Positions 57,626 to 64,000 of a stretch of 64,000 nt of DNA are shown here, one piece after another (position 1 is the first letter of the stretch; every line of letters begins with the position of its first letter). A model generated the notes under the pieces. The model had not been told where the DNA came from and did not search any database. It was given only the letters and a program-made list of their open reading frames with translations. The position numbers and the translations under genes were made by a program. The DNA is from Streptomyces syringium (lineage in GTDB: Bacteria; Actinomycetota; Actinomycetes; Streptomycetales; Streptomycetaceae): NCBI RefSeq assembly GCF_017876625.1, contig NZ_JAGIOH010000001.1, positions 3,679,501 to 3,743,500 on the forward strand, in the 5' to 3' direction.

Positions 57626-57639
57626 TTACTGCTTAGTAA
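57626..57639. promoter_or_regulatory. Palindromic operator upstream of the EtfD-like gene
   Basis: TTACT-GCTT-AGTAA is a 5-bp perfect inverted repeat (extended by A/T matches) 40 nt before the start codon, in an AT-rich stretch standing out from the surrounding G+C. The size and composition fit a TetR-family operator; the regulator is not encoded nearby. Confidence 0.5.
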
Positions 57640-57679
57640 TTCGCTCTCCACAAGCTCTGGCAGGTTCGAGGAGCCACCC

Positions 57680-59947
57680 ATGCAACTCGCCGCGATCATT
57701 GTGTCGCTGGTCCTAATCGCGGTCGGTGTTGCGCTGCTCGGCCGCGCCGTCGCGCAGTTCGTCCGATACTTCCGGCTCGGCGCGCCGGTCCCCGCCGGCA
57801 CCCGCACCGACGAGCCGGTCACCCGCACGGTCACGGTGGCCAAGGAGTTCCTCGGCCACACCCGTATGAACAAGTGGGGCGTCGTCGGCGTCGCGCACTG
57901 GTTCGTGGCGGTCGGCTTCTTCTCGCTGCTGCTGACGATCGTCAACGCCATCGGCCAGCTCTTCCAGGCCGACTGGCTGATCCCCGTCATCGGCGACTGG
58001 CTGCCGTGGGAGATCTTCGTCGAGTTCCTCGGCCTGATGACGACGCTGGGCATCCTCGCCCTGATCGTCATCCGGCAGCTGAGCAAGCCGGGCAAGGCGG
58101 GCCGCAAGTCCCGCTTCGCGGGCTCCAACTTCCGCCAGGCGTACTTCGTCGAGGCCGTCATCCTCATCGTCGGCATCTGCATCATGACGCTGCACGCCCT
58201 GGAGGGCGTCCAGCACGGCGTGGACAGCTACGACGCCGGGTACTTCGCCTCGTACCCGCTGGTCATGGCCTTCCAGGACCTGAGCCTGGAAACCCTGCAG
58301 AACCTCACGTACTTCTTCGCGATGGTCAAGATCGCGACGTCGTTCATCTGGATGATCACGGTCTCGCTGAACATCGACATGGGCGTGGCCTGGCACCGCT
58401 TCCTCGCCTTCCCCAACATCTGGTTCAAGCGCGAGGCGAGCGGCGACGTCGCCCTCGGCGCACTGCTGCCGATGGTCAGCGACGGCAAGCCGATCGACTT
58501 CGAGGACCCGGGCGAGGACGACCAGTTCGGCGTCTCCCAGGTCGAGCACTTCTCCTGGAAGGGCCTCCTCGACTTCTCCACCTGCACCGAGTGCGGCCGC
58601 TGCCAGTCGCAGTGCCCCGCCTGGAACACCGGCAAGCCGCTGTCGCCGAAGCTGCTGATCATGGCGCTGCGCGACCACTCGCACGCCAAGGCGCCCTACC
58701 TGCTCGCGGGCGGCGGCAAGACCGCCGAGGGCGAGGAGAAGGCCACCGAGGAGCAGCTGAAGGACGTTCCGGCCGCCGCGCTGGCGGAGGCCGAGCGCCC
58801 GCTGATCGGCACCCTGGAGGAGAACGGCGTCATCGACCCGGACGTCCTGTGGTCCTGCACCACCTGCGGCGCCTGTGTCGAGCAGTGCCCGGTCGACATC
58901 GAGCACGTCGACCACATCGTCGACATGCGCCGCTACCAGGTGATGATCGAGAGCTCCTTCCCGTCCGAGGCGGGCACGATGCTCAAGAACCTGGAGAAGA
59001 AGGGCAACCCCTGGGGCCTGGCCAAGAAGCAGCGTCTGGCCTGGACGAAGGAGGTCGACTTCGAGATCCCGGTCGTCGGCAAGGACATCGAGGACCTCAC
59101 CGAGGTCGACTACCTCTACTGGGTCGGCTGCGCCGGCGCCCTGGAGGACCGCGCCAAGAAGACCACCAAGGCCTTCGCGGAGCTGCTGCACATCGCGGGC
59201 GTGAAGTTCGCGATCATGGGCGGCGACGAGGCCTGCACCGGTGACTCGGCCCGCCGCCTGGGCAACGAGTTCCTCTTCCAGCAGCTCGGCCAGCAGAACG
59301 TCGAGATGCTGAACATGGCGTTCGGCGAGGACAGCGACGACGAGTCGACGAAGAAGCCGAAGTCCAAGAAGCGGATCGTCGCGACCTGCCCGCACTGCTT
59401 CAACACGATCGCGAACGAGTACCCCCAGCTGGGCGGCGAGTTCGAGGTCATCCACCACACGCAGCTGCTCCAGCACCTCATCGACGAGGGCAAGCTCGTG
59501 CCGGTCACCCCGGTCGAGGGTCTGATCACCTACCACGACCCCTGCTACCTGGGCCGGCACAACAAGGTCTACACACCGCCGCGCGAGATCATCGCGAAGG
59601 TGCCGGGCCTGCGCAACGAGGAGATGCACCGCCACAAGGAGCGCGGCTTCTGCTGTGGCGCCGGTGGTGCGCGCATGTGGATGGAAGAGCGCATCGGCAA
59701 GCGCATCAACAACGAGCGGGTCGACGAGGCGCTGTCCCTCAACCCGGACATCGTCTCCACCGCCTGCCCCTTCTGCCTCGTCATGCTGACCGACTCGGTC
59801 AACGGCAAGAAGAACGACGGCAAGGCGAAGGAGTCGATCCAGGTCGTCGACGTCGCCCAGCTGCTGCTGGAGTCGGTGAAGACCCCGGAGGAGCCGGCCG
59901 AGGACGGCGAGCCGGTCTCCGAGCCGGAGCCGGAACCGGCGAAGTAG
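57680..59947 (+). CDS. Membrane (Fe-S)-binding oxidoreductase, EtfD/HdrD-like
   Basis: 755 aa. Five to six membrane helices (residues 1-230, with the conserved His residues of a NarI-like haem b domain such as VGVAHWFVAVGFF and TLHALEG), then two 4Fe-4S motifs CTECGRCQSQCPAW and CTTCGACVEQCP, and two CCG domains (HDPCYLGRHNKVY and FCCGAGGARMW; the first partly as YWVGCAGA). This architecture matches mycobacterial EtfD, which passes electrons from electron-transferring flavoprotein to the quinone pool during beta-oxidation. GAGGAGCC precedes the ATG. The start is probably regulated by the palindrome at 57626. Confidence 0.9.
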   Translation: MQLAAIIVSLVLIAVGVALLGRAVAQFVRYFRLGAPVPAGTRTDEPVTRTVTVAKEFLGHTRMNKWGVVGVAHWFVAVGFFSLLLTIVNAIGQLFQADWLIPVIGDWLPWEIFVEFLGLMTTLGILALIVIRQLSKPGKAGRKSRFAGSNFRQAYFVEAVILIVGICIMTLHALEGVQHGVDSYDAGYFASYPLVMAFQDLSLETLQNLTYFFAMVKIATSFIWMITVSLNIDMGVAWHRFLAFPNIWFKREASGDVALGALLPMVSDGKPIDFEDPGEDDQFGVSQVEHFSWKGLLDFSTCTECGRCQSQCPAWNTGKPLSPKLLIMALRDHSHAKAPYLLAGGGKTAEGEEKATEEQLKDVPAAALAEAERPLIGTLEENGVIDPDVLWSCTTCGACVEQCPVDIEHVDHIVDMRRYQVMIESSFPSEAGTMLKNLEKKGNPWGLAKKQRLAWTKEVDFEIPVVGKDIEDLTEVDYLYWVGCAGALEDRAKKTTKAFAELLHIAGVKFAIMGGDEACTGDSARRLGNEFLFQQLGQQNVEMLNMAFGEDSDDESTKKPKSKKRIVATCPHCFNTIANEYPQLGGEFEVIHHTQLLQHLIDEGKLVPVTPVEGLITYHDPCYLGRHNKVYTPPREIIAKVPGLRNEEMHRHKERGFCCGAGGARMWMEERIGKRINNERVDEALSLNPDIVSTACPFCLVMLTDSVNGKKNDGKAKESIQVVDVAQLLLESVKTPEEPAEDGEPVSEPEPEPAK

Positions 59948-59986
59948 CCGCCGGTCCTTGTACGGCCCTTGTGCGGCCCTTGTGTG

Positions 59987-60023
59987 AACGGCCGGTCCCC
60001 GCGATGCGCGGGGACCGGCCGTT
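59987..60023 (+). terminator. Terminator of the EtfD-like gene
   Basis: Perfect 17-bp arms AACGGCCGGTCCCCGCG and complement with a 3-nt ATG loop, 40 nt after the stop. No other feature in 60024-60238 that I can support. Confidence 0.85.
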
Positions 60024-60238
60024 GCCGCGTACAGCGCCTGACGCCCCGTCGGCGGCGGGCGCGGTGCGCGCAGTCCTTGCGACGTAGGCCACAGGTACCG
60101 CACCGGGTGCCGAAACCCTCCCGCCGTCCCAGCGGTCCCTAAGCTTTCCCCTAAGGGATGTCACAGCTCGGCCGCAAAGACCGCCCCGTTCACCCGGGCC
60201 CGGCTCCACGGGCTCTCCGGAGCGGGTACGTTCGAAGT

Positions 60239-61231
60239 GTGGCTGGATTCAGGATGGGACGCGGACGGGACGCGCACGGCACCCGCCCCGCGCAGCAAGG
60301 ACAGCGCCCCGGGCAGCAGGCCCCGTACGGCGCCCCCGGCGGCATGCCCGGGGGCGGTACGGGCGCGCCCGGCGGGCAGCAGTGGCAGCAGCACGGCGGG
60401 CACGGTGAGCCGGAGTACTTCGGGGGCGGTGGCGGCCAGCAGGGCGACCCGTACGGCCGGCAGGCCCCCCAGGACCCGTACTACGGGCAGCAGGCCCCCC
60501 AGCCGGGCCCGACGGCCGACAATCCGGGCCACACCCAGCAGTTCAGCGTCGGCGAGGCGGACGCGTACGGCCACCAGGCCCCGTACAGCCCGTACGGTGA
60601 CGACGGCTACGGCAACGGCTCGTACGACAACGGTTCCTACGACGACGGCGCGACCTACCGCGCCGGCCAGGCGCCCGCCCCGCCCGTCGGCCCGCGGCTG
60701 CACTGGAAGGAGCTGCTGACGGGCATAGTCCTGCGCCCGTCCGCCACCTTCTGGCAGATGCGCGACCACGCCATGTGGGCCCCGGCCCTGATCGTCACGT
60801 TCGTCTACGGCCTGCTCGCGGTCTTCGGCTTCGACAAGGCCCGCGCGGACGTGTTGAACGCCACACTCTCCAACAGCATCCCGTGGGTCCTGATCACCGG
60901 CGTCGTCGTGGTGGTCTCCGGCATGATCCTCGGCGCGGTCACCCACACCCTCGCCCGCCAGCTCGGCGGCGACGGCGAGTGGCAGCCGACCATCGGTCTG
61001 TCGATGCTCCTCATGTCGGTCACGGACGCCCCGCGGCTGCTCTTCGCGATGTTCCTGGGCGGCGACAGCCCGTTCGTCCAGGTGGTGGGCTGGGCGACCT
61101 GGCTGGTGGCGGGCGCGCTGTTCACCTCGATGGTGAGCAAGTCGCACGACCTGCCGTGGCCGAAGGCGCTGGGCGCGTCGGCGATCCAGCTGATCGCACT
61201 GCTGTCGATCATCAAGCTGGGCACGCTGTAG
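60239..61231 (+). CDS. Yip1-domain membrane protein with low-complexity N-terminus
   Basis: 330 aa. The GTG at 60239 has no good ribosome site and may begin a leaderless message. Residues 1-150 are Gly/Gln/Pro/Tyr-rich with GGQQ and YGxxAP repeats and likely disordered. The C-terminal half has five membrane helices beginning LHWKELLTGIVLRPSATFWQMRDHAMWAPALIVTFVYG, typical of actinobacterial Yip1 family proteins. Function unknown. Confidence 0.88.
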   Translation: MAGFRMGRGRDAHGTRPAQQGQRPGQQAPYGAPGGMPGGGTGAPGGQQWQQHGGHGEPEYFGGGGGQQGDPYGRQAPQDPYYGQQAPQPGPTADNPGHTQQFSVGEADAYGHQAPYSPYGDDGYGNGSYDNGSYDDGATYRAGQAPAPPVGPRLHWKELLTGIVLRPSATFWQMRDHAMWAPALIVTFVYGLLAVFGFDKARADVLNATLSNSIPWVLITGVVVVVSGMILGAVTHTLARQLGGDGEWQPTIGLSMLLMSVTDAPRLLFAMFLGGDSPFVQVVGWATWLVAGALFTSMVSKSHDLPWPKALGASAIQLIALLSIIKLGTL

Positions 61232-61244
61232 CGGCGGCCGCGTA

Positions 61245-61303
61245 CTCACGACAAAGGGCCCCGGCCCGCGCTGCGAGCGCGGGCCGGGGCCCTTTGTCGT
61301 GAG
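61245..61303. terminator. Bidirectional terminator with a 28-bp perfect stem
   Basis: Arms 61245-61272 and 61276-61303 are fully complementary around a GCG loop. It separates the Yip1 gene (+) from the phosphoribosyltransferase gene (-), 13 and 9 nt from their stops. Confidence 0.92.
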
Positions 61304-61312
61304 GCGTGCCGC

Positions 61313-61810
61313 TTACGCGTCGAGGACCTGGCCCTCACGGCGGACCACCGGGGGCTCGACGCTCCACGGGAAGTTGATCCACTCGTCGGTGCGCTTCCAC
61401 ACGTACTCGCACTTCACCAGCGAGTGCGCCTTCTCGTAGATCACGGCGCTGCGGACCTCGGCGACGTGGTCGAGGCAGAAGTCGTGCACCAGCTTCAGCG
61501 TCTTGCCGGTGTCGGCGACGTCGTCCGCGATCAGCACCTTCTTGTTGGAGAAGTCGATCGCGTTGGGCACCGGGGCGAGCATGACCGGCATTTCGAGCGT
61601 GGCACCCACACCGGTGTAGAACTCGACGTTCACCAGGTGGATGTTCTTGCAGTCCAGCGCGTACGCCAGCCCACCCGCGACGAAGACGCCGCCGCGCGCG
61701 ATGGAGAGGATTATGTCCGGCTCGTAGCCGTCGTCCGCGATGGTCTGCGCCAGCTCACGGATGGCCTCCCCGAAGATCGGGTAGGTCAGGTTCTCGCGGA
61801 TGTCACTCAC
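61313..61810 (-). CDS. Phosphoribosyltransferase family protein
   Basis: 165 aa, GTG start. The type I PRTase PRPP loop is VLIADDVADTGKTL; ILSIARGGVFVAGGLAYAL forms the pyrophosphate loop. It is similar to xanthine/hypoxanthine-guanine PRTases but shorter than Hpt. It starts 25 nt after dcd and is probably co-transcribed with it, which fits nucleotide salvage. Confidence 0.9.
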   Translation of the reverse strand: MSDIRENLTYPIFGEAIRELAQTIADDGYEPDIILSIARGGVFVAGGLAYALDCKNIHLVNVEFYTGVGATLEMPVMLAPVPNAIDFSNKKVLIADDVADTGKTLKLVHDFCLDHVAEVRSAVIYEKAHSLVKCEYVWKRTDEWINFPWSVEPPVVRREGQVLDA

Positions 61811-61835
61811 TGTTTGCTCTTCGCCTTGTTCTGCG

Positions 61836-62411
61836 TCAGACCTGGGTGCGGTGGAAGTTCTGGAAGGACCGCGAGGGCGTCGGCCCGCGCTGGCCCTGGT
61901 AGCGGGAGCCGTGCTTGGCGGATCCGTACGGGTGCTCCACGGGTGAGGTCAGCCGGAACATGCACAGCTGCCCGATCTTCATCCCCGGCCACAGCTTGAT
62001 CGGCAGCGTGGCCATGTTCGACAGCTCGAGCGTCACGTGCCCGGAGAAACCGGGGTCGATGAAGCCGGCCGTGGAGTGCGTCAGCAGGCCGAGCCGGCCG
62101 AGGCTGGACTTGCCCTCCAGCCGCGAGGCCACGTCGTCGGGGAGCGTGATGACCTCGTACGTCGAGGCGAGCACGAACTCACCCGGGTGCAGGATGAACG
62201 CCTCGTCGCCCTCCGGCACCACCTCGCGCGTGAGGTCCGCCTGCTCGACCGCGGGGTCGATGTGCGGGTACCGGTGGTTCTCGAACACCCGGAAGTAGCG
62301 GTCCAGACGCACGTCGATGCTCGACGGCTGCACCATCGATTCGTCGAATGGGTCGATCCGCACCCGGCCTGCGTCGATCTCGGTCCGGATGTCCTTGTCT
62401 GAGAGAAGCAC
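61836..62411 (-). CDS. dcd: dCTP deaminase
   Basis: 191 aa from the GTG at 62411, the usual length. It converts dCTP to d[13 protein letters not shown] start ([22 protein letters not shown]), [48 protein letters not shown] and the C-terminal [13 protein letters not shown] are hallmark sequences. Upstream in-frame codons lack family similarity. Confidence 0.96.
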   Translation of the reverse strand: MLLSDKDIRTEIDAGRVRIDPFDESMVQPSSIDVRLDRYFRVFENHRYPHIDPAVEQADLTREVVPEGDEAFILHPGEFVLASTYEVITLPDDVASRLEGKSSLGRLGLLTHSTAGFIDPGFSGHVTLELSNMATLPIKLWPGMKIGQLCMFRLTSPVEHPYGSAKHGSRYQGQRGPTPSRSFQNFHRTQV

Positions 62412-62481
62412 GGGTCGAGGATACGCGGAGAAGCCGGGCAACGCGGGCCCGGTCCGATCCGGACCGGGCCCGCGCGCCGCC

Positions 62482-62646
62482 TCACCCCTTCTGGACTCCC
62501 ACCGGTACGGAATGCCGGAGCCGGGCACAGCGCGGGCAGCGCAGCAGCCGCGCGGGGCCGAGCCGGCCGGGACCGAGGTTCTGCATCGGGAACGAAGCGG
62601 TGCTGAACACGTGCCCTTCGGCACAACGAACGACGGTGCGCTCCAT
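62482..62646 (-). CDS. Small zinc-ribbon-like protein, 54 aa
   Basis: ATG at 62646 with GGGAG upstream. The sequence [21 protein letters not shown] and a later [16 protein letters not shown] places Cys and His residues as C-x3-H and CxxC, enough for one zinc site. It lies 71 nt upstream of dcd on the same strand. I do not recognise a named family, and the role is unknown. Confidence 0.6.
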   Translation of the reverse strand: MERTVVRCAEGHVFSTASFPMQNLGPGRLGPARLLRCPRCARLRHSVPVGVQKG

Positions 62647-62944
62647 CGAGCTCCCTTTCCCCATGGCGGCACTCACTGCGTGCCTCCGCACAACACGAAA
62701 GACAAAAGCCACATTAGGGGATCTAAGGGGCGGGCTGGCACGCGGCACTCCCGTACCCGCGCCACGACTTCCGGCGCCCCCACGGTACGCCCCAACTCCC
62801 GCCCCCCGCGCCCGCATCCCCACCCTCGCCACCCGAGGCCGCCCGGAGCCCGCCCACAACGAGAAGACCCCACGGTCTATGCACCGGGGGGTCTCGATGG
62901 GGTAGAGTGTGCGACGATGCGACGCCTTGAAAACGGGCGCCCTC

Positions 62945-63015
62945 GCGGGTGTAGTTTAATGGTAGAACATGAGCTTCCCAAGCTCAGAGCGCGAGTTCGA
63001 TTCTCGTCACCCGCT
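62945..63015 (+). tRNA. tRNA-Gly(CCC)
   Basis: Canonical fold: acceptor GCGGGTG/CACCCGC, D loop with GG, anticodon loop TTCCCAA (anticodon CCC) and T arm GCGAG/TTCGATT/CTCGT. Unlike the other four glycine tRNA genes here, a CCA follows directly (63016-63018). A TAGAGT box lies at 62903-62908. The acceptor stem equals that of the odd UCC genes, but the tertiary contacts are normal, which is a useful contrast. Positions 62647-62944 otherwise hold a small hairpin only. Confidence 0.96.
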
Positions 63016-63220
63016 CCACCAGAAAGCCCCAGGCCTCGGCCCGGGGCTTCTTTGTTGTCCGGACCACGCTAGGCGTCTCGTGCCAGATCCGTGCCGGAAG
63101 GCTCGCCCAGGCCGCCGCGTGAACCTCACGGTCCTGCATTGCCGCCCACTGACGGACGTTCTCACCGTCGGCGACATCTACCCGCTTGTACTCACGGGCG
63201 GCTACGCCGTACAGGCACAC
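62984..63220 (-). other. Possible gene remnant abutting the tRNA-Gly(CCC) 3' end
   Basis: A minus-strand frame of up to 78 codons reads AAREYKRVDVADGENVRQWAAMQDREVHAAAWASLPARIWHET and then crosses the terminator and tRNA, where it stops. Codons in the first 50 positions look coding, though with lower third-position G+C than the core genes around it; the rest cannot be real coding. It may be the end of a gene truncated when an element integrated at or left the tRNA. No family recognised. Confidence 0.3.
63023..63049 (+). terminator. Terminator of tRNA-Gly(CCC)
   Basis: AAGCCCC pairs with GGGGCTT across an inner GC-rich loop and is followed by CTTTGTT. Confidence 0.65.
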
Positions 63221-63283
63221 GGGCGGATCGCCGGGCGATGGCTCGTTCCGCCGTGGGCGACCCGCGACCGAGGCCGTCCGCGG

Positions 63284-64000
63284 CTACGGCTCTGCCGAGC
63301 GGGGCTGGGTCGTCGGGATCCGTGAGGTGAAGAACATCGCCAGAAGGGCGGCGAGGGCGAGGATGGCGAGGGCGGCGCGCAGGCCGTCGAGCCTGGCGGC
63401 GGCGTTCGCGTCCAGCGCGTCCTTCTTCACCTCGCTGCTTGTGCCTGATTCGTCGAGGGCCGTCCTGAGTTGGGCGTCCGACAGGAAGGGCGCACCGCTT
63501 TGGAGCCGGACGGTCGCCTGGCTCTTGACTCCGGCCGGGACCTCCGGATTCTGCTCCACGCTGGTCAGGAACGAGGAGGTGAGGGCGGCGATCATGATCG
63601 ACCCGGCGAGTGCCGTACCGAGCGAGGCACCCAGGTTGGTGACCGCGTTCTGGACGCCGCCGACTTCCGCGCTCTGTTGTTCCGGCACCGCGGACACGGT
63701 GACCGCACCGAGCTGGGACGCCAGCGCGCCCATGCCGAGCCCGATCAGGAGGAGGGGGACGGTGACGATTTCCGCACCGGCGTCTGCGTCGAGGGCGGCC
63801 ATCAGGACGACCGCGCCCGCGAGCAGGGAGAGAATCCCGAGTCGTACCACCCGCCGTGGCGAGACGTCCGGGAGGAAGCGGGGGATCAGGACCGCGGCTG
63901 CCAGCAGTGTCACCGACAGCGGCAGAAGGCGGGCACCGGTCGTGAGCGCCGACAGGCCCAGGGCGACCGACAGATAGAGCGGTACGACGAAGAACACGCC
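63284..64000 (-). CDS. MFS transporter (DHA2-like), C-terminal part, cut by the window edge
   Basis: The last 238 or so residues of an MFS exporter; the start lies beyond 64000. Helices follow LYLSVALGLSALTTGARLLPLSV, a conserved LLIGLGMGALASQLGAVTVSAVPEQQSAEVGGVQNAVTNLGASLGTALAGSIMIAALT typical of DHA2 drug:H+ antiporters, then a large extracytoplasmic loop with DESGTSSEVKKDALDANAAARLDGLR and one final helix. It is a second DHA2-type exporter in the window, unrelated in position to the one at 34689. Confidence 0.88.
   Translation of the reverse strand, partial: GVFFVVPLYLSVALGLSALTTGARLLPLSVTLLAAAVLIPRFLPDVSPRRVVRLGILSLLAGAVVLMAALDADAGAEIVTVPLLLIGLGMGALASQLGAVTVSAVPEQQSAEVGGVQNAVTNLGASLGTALAGSIMIAALTSSFLTSVEQNPEVPAGVKSQATVRLQSGAPFLSDAQLRTALDESGTSSEVKKDALDANAAARLDGLRAALAILALAALLAMFFTSRIPTTQPRSAEP

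Overview
The window is chromosomal DNA of a Streptomyces-type actinomycete. The evidence is very high G+C with G/C-ending codons, an Lsr2-family nucleoid protein, tRNA genes without an encoded CCA (except one), HspR/HAIR control of dnaK and clpB, an F420-type flavin oxidoreductase, a parS-like site, and many GTG starts with AAGGAG-like ribosome sites. As far as I can recall, gene order from purA through fba, pyrE, clpB and dnaK to dcd resembles the core chromosome of S. coelicolor. No rRNA, CRISPR array or biosynthetic megacluster is present.

Layout. 0-5 kb: Lsr2/LsrL-like gene, three tRNA-Gly genes (two of them structurally odd UCC genes), an ABC transporter plus DesK/LiaS-type two-component operon, and a second tRNA-Gly(GCC) with a copied terminator. 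5-11 kb: an OmpR-type two-component pair facing a MurG-like glycosyltransferase and an extended SDR; a 1,459-bp IS4-family element with 10-bp target duplications sits inside the intergenic direct repeat that is the likely regulator site. 11-17 kb: purC and purD around a dimethylformamidase-like protein and a degenerate M48-like membrane protein. 17-26 kb: a SLATT-like membrane protein behind a palindromic operator, a GT2/GT-C fusion, a GntR regulator with a class III aminotransferase, a cold-shock protein and a Ser/Thr kinase. 26-38 kb: purA, a diacylglycerol-kinase-like protein that lacks the catalytic glycines, a second NarL-type pair, a tryptophan-to-anthranilate kyn operon, DUF3151, an MFS exporter, class II aldolase and pyrE, with a parS-like site at the centre of a 48-bp palindrome between the last two.

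38-51 kb: mutarotase-like, SRPBCC and NAD(P)-binding genes; a DsbA/FrnE-like gene broken by an in-frame TAA; a divergent AraC regulator whose start carries a 17-bp tandem duplication; a membrane spermidine-synthase-like protein; DUF2617; an aminotransferase; a PIG-V-like mannosyltransferase; YbjN; and clpB. 51-64 kb: a secreted Pro/Thr-repeat protein, Uma2, the F420-type protein, the hspR-dnaJ-grpE-dnaK operon with HAIR operators, an EtfD-like membrane Fe-S protein, a Yip1-like protein, a phosphoribosyltransferase, dcd, a tRNA-Gly(CCC) with a possible gene remnant at its 3' side, and a truncated MFS gene at the window edge.

The strongest leads are the paired tRNA-Gly(UCC) genes that have changed both partners of the G18-Psi55 tertiary pair (possible peptidoglycan tRNAs), the parS-like site inside a terminator-like palindrome, the IS insertion into a regulator site, a likely +1 frameshift in the IS transposase, and coordinated damage in the DsbA/AraC pair. 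Functions are assigned by motif reading only; no database search was possible.
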